Source: an uncultured Bacteroidia bacterium (GTDB lineage Bacteria; Bacteroidota; Bacteroidia; Bacteroidales; F082). From it: a DNA stretch of 64,000 bases. The position numbers and the translations under genes were made by a program. The notes beneath the pieces are model-generated. The model did no database searches and was not told the origin of the DNA. It worked only from the letters and a program-made list of their open reading frames with translations. How positions within the stretch are numbered: position 1 is the first letter of the stretch; each line of letters starts with the position of its first letter. This document shows positions 27,908 to 35,019 of the stretch, in pieces. Location of the stretch: positions 22,852 to 86,851 of the forward strand of contig CACZZO010000021.1 in the NCBI GenBank assembly GCA_902785755.1. The letters are read 5' to 3'.

Positions 27908-28180
27908 TTAAAACACATCTTCGTGCGTTCCAGTATCAAACAAATAAAGCAAACAACGATTTCTCACAATACGGTACACCAACACCCAATCAAATTGAAT
28001 ATGACATTCACGAAAAGCCTTGTAGTTGCCTGAAAGTTGGTGATCCTTATGCTTGGGATCCAAGGGGATACCTTCAGCCAATTGATGCACCACATCATCA
28101 AGCAGAGAAATGTCGAGACCACGCTTTTTTGCCAACTTGTACGATTTCTTGTACCGGCTGGAAAATTCGATGCTCATCAT
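27908..28180 (-). CDS. YafQ-family mRNA interferase toxin (type II TA)
   Basis: A 90-residue protein of the RelE/ParE superfamily, closest in pattern to YafQ: KKRGLDISLLDDVV, then IPLDPKHKDHQLSGNYKAFRECHIQ, then DWVLVYRI and the C-terminal FDTGTHEDVF. The family cleaves mRNA on the ribosome using histidine and acidic residues; the conserved HQL, ECH and THEDVF segments are present, so it appears intact. The second Met at 28177 is an equally good start. It follows the antitoxin gene by 3 bp, the usual antitoxin-first order. The antitoxin is expected to neutralise it and autoregulate the promoter upstream; that is family knowledge, not read directly here. Confidence 0.85.
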   Translation of the reverse strand: MMSIEFSSRYKKSYKLAKKRGLDISLLDDVVHQLAEGIPLDPKHKDHQLSGNYKAFRECHIQFDWVLVYRIVRNRCLLYLFDTGTHEDVF

Positions 28181-28183
28181 GGC

Positions 28184-28387
28184 TTATTCGTTTATTTTTT
28201 TCAAATAATCGTCAAAGTCGCGGCATTTGGTGGTGCGTCCGTTCTTGAAATCGTCAATGGCTTCGTCAAGACCTGATTTCTTTTTGGTCGTCTTGGCCTT
28301 ACTGATGCCATCGAGTTTCAGCAAAGCGGCAATCAACCCTTTCAAGGCTGGGTTGGTAGCATCATATTGCAAAGTAATTGTTTCCAT
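28184..28387 (-). CDS. Antitoxin partner of the YafQ-like toxin
   Basis: A 67-residue acidic/basic protein starting METITLQYDATNPALKGLIAAL and ending in a charged tail (GLDEAIDDFKNG, RDFDDYLKKINE). Its N-terminus resembles small Bacteroidales antitoxins encoded before YafQ/RelE toxins. An upstream in-frame Met (28411) would lie upstream of the predicted transcription start, so METITL is chosen. It sits 3 bp before the toxin gene. Confidence 0.7.
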   Translation of the reverse strand: METITLQYDATNPALKGLIAALLKLDGISKAKTTKKKSGLDEAIDDFKNGRTTKCRDFDDYLKKINE

Positions 28388-28408
28388 TTTTGTTTTTTGT
28401 TTTCGCGG

Positions 28409-28416
28409 CAAAAGTA
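28409..28416 (-). promoter_or_regulatory. Candidate -7 element for the toxin-antitoxin operon
   Basis: The minus strand reads TACTTTTG (TAnnTTTG consensus) between the stop of the nuclease gene and the antitoxin ATG, giving a leader of about 15 nt. No clear -33 element was seen. Confidence 0.45.
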
Positions 28417-28419
28417 CAA

Positions 28420-29487
28420 CTATTTTTCGATATGGGAAGCGTTTCGTTCCAAATCAATGAAAACCGGCAAATGGTCACTAAATCCGCCGATGTAGCGCGG
28501 GCCAAGATAGGTGCGGAAAAGTTTCTTGCCATGATAGGTCTCGTCGTCCTCAAACAAGAAATCGGCATGGAAAATTCTCGCGCTACCTTCCTGATAATGA
28601 AGCCCTACCCTATCGTCCATCAAACCTTTTGTAACAATAATCTGGTCAAAAACCTGCCAGTCGGCTTGATGTTTCAAGGTGCCTTCAAAGCCCAAGCCCT
28701 CCGTTTTCCCAAACAAATTGACAAGGCAACCGTCCTCCATTTCTGAAGGATGCCGCGCCCGAAGCACATCGTAGACGCTTGGGTCGGTGGGACAGTCGTT
28801 CAGGTCGCCCATCATAATGATTTTGGCCTGATAGCCTTCGGGCATGGAAGCGCAAATTGAGTCGACCTTGGCACGCAAAATCGCCGCCGAGCATGAGCGT
28901 GAGCCTACCGTTTCCAATTCACCGCTATACCTTGACGGCCAATGGTTTACGAAAACATGTATCGTATCGGCATGTTCGACGCTGGAAGCGTCGACTCCAA
29001 TGAACTTCGCATACAAAATATCCCTCGAATGATATGCCGTGTCCTCGGGATTAACATACGGGAAAACCGCACTTTCCACCAATCGGAAATGGTCAAGTGA
29101 ATACGCAATGGCCGGGTCGATGCCGCGTTTGTCGGGGCCTTCGTAATGCACAAAGCGGTAGTTGTGCCTCTTCAAGGGCGTTTGCTCGAAAACCGCACTC
29201 AACACATACTCGTTCTCCACCTCACACATCCCAAAAATGCCAATGGGCCGATTCTCCGACATCGCCAAAATCGCCTTGTACATGTTGTTCCGCTTCTTGT
29301 AGAACCGCGCTTTCGTCCAATGCTGCATCCCGTCCTCGGTGAAGGCATTGTAGGACTTCGTGCTGTCCACAAACGGGTCGAAGAAGTTCTCCATGTTCCA
29401 GAAAGCGATGCGGATAGGAACTTCTTGAGCAGAAACAAATTTTGTCATTACAAAGCACATCAAAAAGAGCAAGACTTTCTTTTTCAT
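28420..29487 (-). CDS. Secreted endonuclease/exonuclease/phosphatase-fold protein
   Basis: 355 residues with a signal peptide (VLLFLMCFVMTKFVSAQ). The EEP (DNase I-like) signature blocks are in order: IAFWNMENFFD near the N-terminus, MCEVENE, FVNHWPSR, MMGDLNDCPTD and a C-terminal SDHLPVFIDL. These carry the usual metal-binding Asn/Glu/Asp and catalytic His residues (WNMEN, CEVEN, GDLND, SDH). The family hydrolyses phosphodiester or phosphate-ester bonds with Mg2+; the substrate here is unknown. It is likely exported to periplasm or surface. The start is fixed by the signal peptide and by a -7 element at 29511-29518. The toxin-antitoxin pair follows on the same strand. Confidence 0.85.
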   Translation of the reverse strand: MKKKVLLFLMCFVMTKFVSAQEVPIRIAFWNMENFFDPFVDSTKSYNAFTEDGMQHWTKARFYKKRNNMYKAILAMSENRPIGIFGMCEVENEYVLSAVFEQTPLKRHNYRFVHYEGPDKRGIDPAIAYSLDHFRLVESAVFPYVNPEDTAYHSRDILYAKFIGVDASSVEHADTIHVFVNHWPSRYSGELETVGSRSCSAAILRAKVDSICASMPEGYQAKIIMMGDLNDCPTDPSVYDVLRARHPSEMEDGCLVNLFGKTEGLGFEGTLKHQADWQVFDQIIVTKGLMDDRVGLHYQEGSARIFHADFLFEDDETYHGKKLFRTYLGPRYIGGFSDHLPVFIDLERNASHIEK

Positions 29488-29510
29488 AGCAGTTTCTGTA
29501 TTATCCGCTG

Positions 29511-29518
29511 CAAATGTA
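29511..29518 (-). promoter_or_regulatory. -7 element for the EEP-fold gene
   Basis: The minus strand reads TACATTTG, matching TAnnTTTG, with a predicted transcription start near 29505 and a leader of about 18 nt. It is divergent from the plus-strand element at 29531-29538. Confidence 0.5.
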
Positions 29519-29530
29519 GCGAAATGTTTT

Positions 29531-29538
29531 TACTTTTG
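29531..29538 (+). promoter_or_regulatory. -7 element immediately before the thioredoxin-like gene
   Basis: The plus strand reads TACTTTTG ending 4 nt before the ATG at 29543. With the usual 5-7 nt from -7 to the transcription start, the mRNA would begin at or next to the ATG, so it may be leaderless. Confidence 0.5.
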
Positions 29539-29542
29539 CGCC

Positions 29543-30346
29543 ATGAAACCAAAATTGGTACTCATATTGTGTCTGTTTGCAGCAAACCTCGGTCATGCGC
29601 AAAACGCCCATTTCTGGGACGGCATTGAAACCTTCGACGGCCCTACTGATGAAAACCCCATTTTGGCAGCGCAAATCGATTTTTATTTCGACAAATTCGT
29701 TTCTCCCCTACCCGATTCCATCACATTGGAAATCAGCCGTTTGATTGATAAGACAAACGACAATACCGAACTCCGCGATTTCATCCTTTGGCACTTGCTG
29801 GAGCGATACCGCCACCCCGAATACATGAGCCAAGACCAAGTGTTTGTCTGGCTCTATGACCAATACTTTTCCCAACTGGAAATCAAGGACTTGAACGCTA
29901 CCAATCTTGCCATGATTCAGGAAAAGGCAGAGCGTTTTCGGAAGCTCGCGCTTTTCAACGTCGCACCTGACATCAAATTGAATGATTCCATTGATTTACA
30001 ATCCATTGAAAGCAATTACACGGTGCTTTTTTTCTATGACCACGACTGCGACCTTTGCCATCAGGAAATGCGGGATTTGGACTCGGTTTGTACCGAACAT
30101 CCTGATATTTCTGTGCTTGCCATCGACTTGAACATGGAAAGTTCGGGCGGAATTGCAATCCGCCCGAAAGGAAACCGGGATTTGAAATCCCCTATTCAAT
30201 ATCGTCGGATTTCAAATCCGTCGGAACTGATAGCGTTGTCCGATGCCTATGACATCGAAACCACACCATTGATTTTCGTTTTGGACAAGGGCAAACGCAT
30301 CATTGCCAAAAAGATACGGGCGCGACAGATTCCGTTGGTGCTATAA
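29543..30346 (+). CDS. Exported thioredoxin-like protein (DUF5106/TlpA-type)
   Basis: 267 residues with a signal peptide (LVLILCLFAANLGHAQ). Residues about 20-145 are an alpha-helical region like the DUF5106 domain that precedes thioredoxin folds in Bacteroidales. The thioredoxin-like part follows with YTVLFFYDHDCDLCHQEM, whose CDLC is a CxxC redox pair, and a cis-Pro-like ETTPLIFVLDKG. The likely role is thiol-disulfide exchange in the periplasm. Between strands of this domain, codons for about SGGIAIRPKG to SNPSE come from three DNA palindromes (30142-30220), an apparent in-frame REP insertion; without it the domain would be about 27 residues shorter. Redox activity is inferred from the motif and may be affected by the insertion. 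Confidence 0.75.
   Translation: MKPKLVLILCLFAANLGHAQNAHFWDGIETFDGPTDENPILAAQIDFYFDKFVSPLPDSITLEISRLIDKTNDNTELRDFILWHLLERYRHPEYMSQDQVFVWLYDQYFSQLEIKDLNATNLAMIQEKAERFRKLALFNVAPDIKLNDSIDLQSIESNYTVLFFYDHDCDLCHQEMRDLDSVCTEHPDISVLAIDLNMESSGGIAIRPKGNRDLKSPIQYRRISNPSELIALSDAYDIETTPLIFVLDKGKRIIAKKIRARQIPLVL
30142..30220. repeat. Three palindromes inserted in-frame in a thioredoxin-like gene
   Basis: 30142-30168 has 10-bp perfect arms (TTCGGGCGGA facing TCCGCCCGAA, ATTGCAA loop). 30177-30191 is GGGATTT-G-AAATCCC. 30206-30220 is CGGATTT-C-AAATCCG. These resemble the palindromic units near the RAYT genes (for example GGGGATTTCAATCC near 63788), and the reading frame stays open through them. Confidence 0.65.
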
Positions 30347-30443
30347 ATTCCTGTCGCCCCTACGGGGCTAATTGGTCGCAATTGTTTGATTGTCGGCAGG
30401 GGTTTACACCACCTGCCTAAAATCTTTCGTCCCTACGGGACTA
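30347..30443. repeat. REP-like palindromic repeat between convergent genes
   Basis: Contains GCCCC-TAC-GGGGC, a GGCAGGGG...CACCTGCC type palindrome and GTCCC-TAC-GGGAC. The same GGCAGG/GTGTAAACCCCTGCC unit occurs in the array at 52060-52350. The stop codon of the kinase gene on the other strand falls at the edge of this repeat. It may also serve as a bidirectional terminator. Confidence 0.65.
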
Positions 30444-31517
30444 ACCCAATAAAAATGCTCTCATTTCAGGAACACATTTTTCCGCTTCTTCAAACAACTT
30501 CCACTGCGCTCGCGTGCGCACCAGATTGTGGGTAGCGTACTTTATCTTATAATAGGTGTTGCCGTTGATATAGTCCGTGAGGAAACGCACCGCCTGCATA
30601 TAGGGGAACAATGTGGCTGCATATGGCAAATTCTCCTTCTCAATCGGCAGAAGGAATGAGTTTGTGCCTTCCAAATAGCCTTTCGCAAAGGCCTTGAAGA
30701 TCTCCATGTTGAAGTGGATGTTGTCCAAATTCTGGTCGTCTTCTGCGCCTGTGTTGGCGGCAGAACGCAAAAAATCACCAAAGTCAGAAAAGATGAAACT
30801 TGGCATGACAGTATCCAAATCAATGACACACAGCACATTGCCATCCTTGTCGAAAAGCATGTTGTTCACCTTCGTGTCGCAATGGCAGATGCGTTTGGGC
30901 AACTTGCCTTCGCGATAAAGACGCTCGCCGAGGCACATTTCTTCGGCCTTTTCCCTGATTTTGTCCACAAACTTCTTCACCTCAACCTCGCGCATTTGCC
31001 CGATGCGGTCCTCTGCCACGGCATCCTCCATTTGTTTCAAGCGGAACTCAATATTGTGGAAATCGGGAATGATTTCACCAATCGGCGTTTCAAGGTCGGT
31101 CAACAGCGACTCGAAATCGCCGAAGGAACGGCCCGCATAATAGGCGTATTCCGGCGTTACGGCCTCGTAAGTGTAACTGTCGGAAATGAAGTCCATCACA
31201 CGCCAATATTTCCCATTTTCGACGATGTAAGTCTTGCCCGTGTCGGCTTTCAGGAAATGCAACACGCGGCGGTTAATGTCTTTAATGCTTTGACTCTCAT
31301 ATTTTTGCCGAATATGGCTCGTCACGGCTTCGATGTTGTTTTGCAACATGTCAACATTGGTGAAAACGGCGTTGTTGATGCGTTGCAGCACATATTTTGG
31401 TTGGCCGTCCACCAAAATCTTATAGGTGTCGTTGATGAGTCCGTTGCCCAAAGGCGCAATGTTTTCGATGGTTTTCGGGTCGACGAAACGGCCCGCAATG
31501 GTGAAAAGTTCGTTCAT
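30441..31517 (-). CDS. nahK: NahK-like N-acetylhexosamine 1-kinase (APH-fold)
   Basis: 358 residues of the aminoglycoside-phosphotransferase (APH) kinase fold. Blocks match, from memory, N-acetylhexosamine 1-kinase of bifidobacteria along the length: PLGNGLINDTY, YVLQRINNAVF, FGDFESLL, the catalytic-loop HCDTKVNNMLF, the metal-binding VIDLDTVMP and the C-terminal HNLVRTRAQWKL. NahK phosphorylates GlcNAc/GalNAc at C1 with ATP, so the product would feed a sugar-1-phosphate salvage route. It is cytoplasmic with no signal peptide. It is divergent from a GH109 alpha-N-acetylgalactosaminidase-like gene (31615), which could supply GalNAc; this supports the assignment. A choline/homoserine-kinase-like APH enzyme is the main alternative. 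Confidence 0.75.
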   Translation of the reverse strand: MNELFTIAGRFVDPKTIENIAPLGNGLINDTYKILVDGQPKYVLQRINNAVFTNVDMLQNNIEAVTSHIRQKYESQSIKDINRRVLHFLKADTGKTYIVENGKYWRVMDFISDSYTYEAVTPEYAYYAGRSFGDFESLLTDLETPIGEIIPDFHNIEFRLKQMEDAVAEDRIGQMREVEVKKFVDKIREKAEEMCLGERLYREGKLPKRICHCDTKVNNMLFDKDGNVLCVIDLDTVMPSFIFSDFGDFLRSAANTGAEDDQNLDNIHFNMEIFKAFAKGYLEGTNSFLLPIEKENLPYAATLFPYMQAVRFLTDYINGNTYYKIKYATHNLVRTRAQWKLFEEAEKCVPEMRAFLLG

Positions 31518-31533
31518 AAGGATAAAATTTTTG

Positions 31534-31541
31534 CGAAAATA
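31534..31541 (-). promoter_or_regulatory. Weak -7 element for the NahK-like gene
   Basis: The minus strand reads TATTTTCG, one mismatch from TAnnTTTG, about 16 nt upstream of the ATG. It is divergent from the GH109 promoter. Confidence 0.3.
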
Positions 31542-31558
31542 GGAATTTTGTACTGATA

Positions 31559-31592
31559 TTTGACTGCGTCGAAATATATTTTCCTAATTTTG
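31559..31592 (+). promoter_or_regulatory. Promoter of the GH109-like gene
   Basis: TTTG at 31559-31562 and TAATTTTG at 31585-31592, separated by 22 bp, fit the Bacteroidota -33/-7 pattern. The predicted start leaves a leader of about 16 nt before the ATG at 31615. Confidence 0.5.
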
Positions 31593-31614
31593 TCCGCAAA
31601 TTAATACTCACTCT

Positions 31615-33027
31615 ATGAAAAACAAGTTTTTACACCTCATCATCGGCCTCATTTTGTTGGCCTTCGCCACTTCATGCGGCGAGAAAAAGGAAACCGAAGT
31701 CCGCAACTACCGCATCATCGACCACACCATTGTTTTCGACGAACCGCAACGCATTGAAGGACAGAAATCTGTGCTTCAATTCACTGTAGACCCTATCGAA
31801 AATGTCCGCCTCGGCTTCATCGGTCTTGGTATGCGCGGCCCCGATGCCGTCGACAGAATGACTTACATTGATGGCGTGACCGTCAATGCCCTTTGCGACA
31901 TAGAGCCTGACCGCGTTGAAGCCGTACAAACCAAGATTTTGGAAGCCAAAGGCCTGCCGCGTGCAGCCGCCTACACGGGCAACGAAGGCTGGAAGGAACT
32001 TTGCGAGCGCGACGACATCGACCTCGTCTACATCTGCACCGACTGGAAAAACCACGTTCCGATGGCTGTCTACGCCATGCAACACGGCAAACATGTGGCA
32101 GTTGAAGTGCCTGCCGCCACCTCGATTGAGGAGTGCTGGCAACTCGTGGACGTGGCCGAACAAACCCAACGCCACTGCATGATGCTCGAAAACTGCTGCT
32201 ACGATTTTTTCGAACTGACCGCGCTTAACATGGCGCAACAAGGCATGTTCGGCGAACTCATCCACGGCGAAGGTGCTTACATCCACAACCTTGAGCCTTT
32301 TTGGCACGAATACTACGCCAATTGGCGTTTGGAGTTCAACCAAAACCACGCTGGTGATGTTTACCCCACCCACGGCTTGGGACCTCTCTGTCAGGCATTT
32401 AACATCCACCGTGGCGACCGCATGAAGACCTTGGTCTGCATGAGCACGCCGTCCTACAACGGCAAGAAAATCGCCAAGGAGATGATGGGCGTGGACGACT
32501 TCGCCAACGGCGACATGACCACCACAATGATTCAAACAGAAAAGGGCAAGACCCTGCTCATCGAGCATAATGTCTACACTTACAGGCCTTACAATCGCCT
32601 ATATCAACTTACTGGAACTGAAGGCTTTGCCAACAAATATCCAACGGCAGGTTTCACCGTTCTTGAGGACAAGTTGCCCGAAGGTTTCCTCGCCGAAGGT
32701 CAACACCTTAACCCACATGGCTTTGTACCCGCTGAGGTGCGCGACAAGATTATGAAGGACTACCTCCACCCCATCGCGGTTGAAATCGAGGAAAAGGCCA
32801 AGGAGGTGGGAGGCCACGGCGGCATGGACTTCGTGATGGATTACCGCCTCATTTATTGCTTGCAACATGGCTTGCCGCTTGACCAAGACGTTTACGATGC
32901 CGCCGAATGGTCGTGCCTCGGCGAACTGACCGCAGCCAGCATCGAAAACGGCGGAATGCCCGTGCAAATGCCCGACTTCACGCGCGGCGATTGGAATAAG
33001 GTTCAAGGGTATAGACATGCAAAATAA
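31615..33027 (+). CDS. GH109-type (Gfo/Idh/MocA) lipoprotein, probable alpha-N-acetylgalactosaminidase
   Basis: 470 residues. The N-terminus is a lipoprotein signal (LLAFATSC, Cys near residue 20), placing it on a membrane facing the periplasm or surface. Residues about 65-190 form an NAD-binding Rossmann domain (GFIGLGMRG; ALCDIEPDRV; VYICTDWKNH; GKHVAVEVPAATS). The second domain has the GH109-type DVYPTHGLGPLCQAFNI block and HNVYTYRPYNRLYQLTGTEG. GH109 enzymes remove terminal alpha-GalNAc by an NAD-dependent redox mechanism and act on mucin-type glycans. A plain oxidoreductase of the Gfo/Idh/MocA family is the alternative, but the lipobox and the PTHGLGP block favour GH109. It is divergent from the NahK-like kinase. 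Confidence 0.85.
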   Translation: MKNKFLHLIIGLILLAFATSCGEKKETEVRNYRIIDHTIVFDEPQRIEGQKSVLQFTVDPIENVRLGFIGLGMRGPDAVDRMTYIDGVTVNALCDIEPDRVEAVQTKILEAKGLPRAAAYTGNEGWKELCERDDIDLVYICTDWKNHVPMAVYAMQHGKHVAVEVPAATSIEECWQLVDVAEQTQRHCMMLENCCYDFFELTALNMAQQGMFGELIHGEGAYIHNLEPFWHEYYANWRLEFNQNHAGDVYPTHGLGPLCQAFNIHRGDRMKTLVCMSTPSYNGKKIAKEMMGVDDFANGDMTTTMIQTEKGKTLLIEHNVYTYRPYNRLYQLTGTEGFANKYPTAGFTVLEDKLPEGFLAEGQHLNPHGFVPAEVRDKIMKDYLHPIAVEIEEKAKEVGGHGGMDFVMDYRLIYCLQHGLPLDQDVYDAAEWSCLGELTAASIENGGMPVQMPDFTRGDWNKVQGYRHAK

Positions 33028-33055
33028 ACCTGATGGATCAAATTTTTGAACAGTT

Positions 33056-35005
33056 TTATTTTGCCGCCACCGAGCGGAAGAAAATCTCTGCATCTTTCCA
33101 AACGGTGTAGTCGCGGGCATACAGCAGATTCAACTGGTTTAGGACATCGGGGTCGGTGTCCTTTTCCATATAAGAGGCAGGATTATAGACACCTCGGCGG
33201 ATTTTGGGCAGCTTTTGCGTTTCGTCGGCAGGCGAACAATAACCCACCCAAGTCTTTCGGCCAAACAACACCGAAACGGCGTTCTTCAGGAACCTTACGG
33301 GCTGCTTCACCATCAAGGCCAATGGCAGCCAAAATATGATGCTGAATCCGCTCATCAACACATCAAAAAGGCGTTTGTTGCGACGGTTGGCCACGGTGTC
33401 AATCGCCTTAATGTCAACAGTATAGAGGTCGCCGCGTGTGTTGATGCTGTTGCTGCCGATAATGGACAGACTGTCTTCGGGAGCAATCTTGTAATCCACA
33501 TTGGAGGCGTGCCAGTCCACCATCTTGTCGATGATGACCTGATGCGGCACATCCTTCGAGCAGAAAATAACCTCCGTAATCTTGTAAATCTCAATGATGT
33601 CAGGCACTTGAGCAAGGTTGCCAATGAATCCTTCGGGAGCCTCGCCTTGCGTTTCCGAACTCACCAAACCGATGAAATCCGGCTTGATGGAAGTGCTTCC
33701 CAAAATGGCATTGACCCGCTGCGTTTCCTCCGGGCTGCCAATGACCAAAAAGCGTTTTTTATCCGTCCTTTTCGATTGGAAATTCTCGTTGCCCATCAAA
33801 ATGCCGATGAAGCGCGTGAGGCTCATCTCCAAAGCCAACCAAATCATGCCGAAAAGAATCAAGGCTCGCGAAAAACGCAGTGTTTCAGGCAATAAGGCGT
33901 AAAGCACCAAAATCACCGCACTGCCGAAGGCCACTCCAAGGATAGCTTTCGCAATGCTGTAAGGTTTGTCGTAACCTCCTGTGAAATAAGTGGATAGCAA
34001 CCAAATCAGGATATAAATCGGCAACACTGCGGCAAACAACGCCAAGGGATAGGTGCCCGACCCGCCGTAGATGTTGCGTCCCCAAAAATAGCTGACGACC
34101 GCCAGACCGCCATAACCCAACACCGCATCGAGGAACGGAATGGCCGCCTTGTGGAAAAACTGCGACACCAACGCGAAAAACGCCTTGAGGTAGATGGCTA
34201 TATTAATAAGGAATGAGAACGACCGCGCCCATGAGTTGCCAAAGTGCTTTTTGGCGAAAATCTCCATAGCGCGATAAAACACGAACACATAGTTGACGCT
34301 GGTTTTCTTGGTGCTCTCACCCTTGTAGTGGATGATGCGGGTTTCGGGGAAATAATAGTTTTTGTAGCCACCTTGCGTGATGCGATACGACAGGTCGATG
34401 TCCTCGCCATACATGAAAAAGGTCTCGTCAAGCAGGCCGACTTTGTCCAACGTTTCCTTGCGCATGAGCATAAAGGCACCAGCCAAAATCTCCACTTCGT
34501 TGGTTTCGTCGTTGGAGAGATGGCCCATGTAATACCTTGCAAAACGCTTGCTATGCGGGAAGAGTTTGGCCAAGCCGAACATCTTGTAGAACGCCGTCTT
34601 CGCCGTAGGCAAACCGCGTTTCGATTCAGGCAAAAACTGTCCCTTGCCGTCCACCATCTTCACGCCGAGGCCACCCGCTTCAGGGTGACTATCCATGAAA
34701 GCGAGGCATTTGCTGAAAGTGTCGTCTTCAACTACCGTGTCGGGATTCAACAAGAGCACATATTCCCCCGTGGAAACCTTGATGGCTTGGTTGTTGGCGC
34801 GACTGAAACCAACATTCTCCTTGTTGGCGATGACCTTCACCTCGGGAAACTTCTGCGCCAGCATTTTCAATGAACCGTCAACGGAATTGTTGTCAACGAC
34901 AAACACCTCACCCTCAATGCCTTGCATGGCGCGACGCACCGAATACAGGCATTGTTCAAGAAAGTATTCGACATTGTAATTGACGATGACGACAGACAGT
35001 TTCAT
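33056..35005 (-). CDS. GT2 glycosyltransferase fused to membrane/sugar-transferase-like region
   Basis: 649 residues. Residues 1-260 are a GT2 (GT-A) transferase: LSVVIVNYNVEYFLEQCL, VDNNSVDGS, ANKENVGFSRANNQ, YVLLLNPDT (DxD-like region), GAFMLMRK and FFMYGEDIDLSYR, close to rhamnosyltransferase-type enzymes. About 265-430 hold several membrane segments. About 430-550 resemble the nucleotide-binding-like middle part of polyprenyl sugar-phosphate transferases (KRFLVIGSPEETQRV). About 550-649 begin NKRLFDVLMSGFSIIFWLPLAL, like the PglC/WbaP signature, but the rest is poorly conserved and may be degenerate. The likely role is surface polysaccharide assembly at the inner membrane. It starts 14 bp after the alkaline phosphatase gene on the same strand. 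Confidence 0.8.
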   Translation of the reverse strand: MKLSVVIVNYNVEYFLEQCLYSVRRAMQGIEGEVFVVDNNSVDGSLKMLAQKFPEVKVIANKENVGFSRANNQAIKVSTGEYVLLLNPDTVVEDDTFSKCLAFMDSHPEAGGLGVKMVDGKGQFLPESKRGLPTAKTAFYKMFGLAKLFPHSKRFARYYMGHLSNDETNEVEILAGAFMLMRKETLDKVGLLDETFFMYGEDIDLSYRITQGGYKNYYFPETRIIHYKGESTKKTSVNYVFVFYRAMEIFAKKHFGNSWARSFSFLINIAIYLKAFFALVSQFFHKAAIPFLDAVLGYGGLAVVSYFWGRNIYGGSGTYPLALFAAVLPIYILIWLLSTYFTGGYDKPYSIAKAILGVAFGSAVILVLYALLPETLRFSRALILFGMIWLALEMSLTRFIGILMGNENFQSKRTDKKRFLVIGSPEETQRVNAILGSTSIKPDFIGLVSSETQGEAPEGFIGNLAQVPDIIEIYKITEVIFCSKDVPHQVIIDKMVDWHASNVDYKIAPEDSLSIIGSNSINTRGDLYTVDIKAIDTVANRRNKRLFDVLMSGFSIIFWLPLALMVKQPVRFLKNAVSVLFGRKTWVGYCSPADETQKLPKIRRGVYNPASYMEKDTDPDVLNQLNLLYARDYTVWKDAEIFFRSVAAK

Positions 35006-35019
35006 ACGTCACGGAAACA

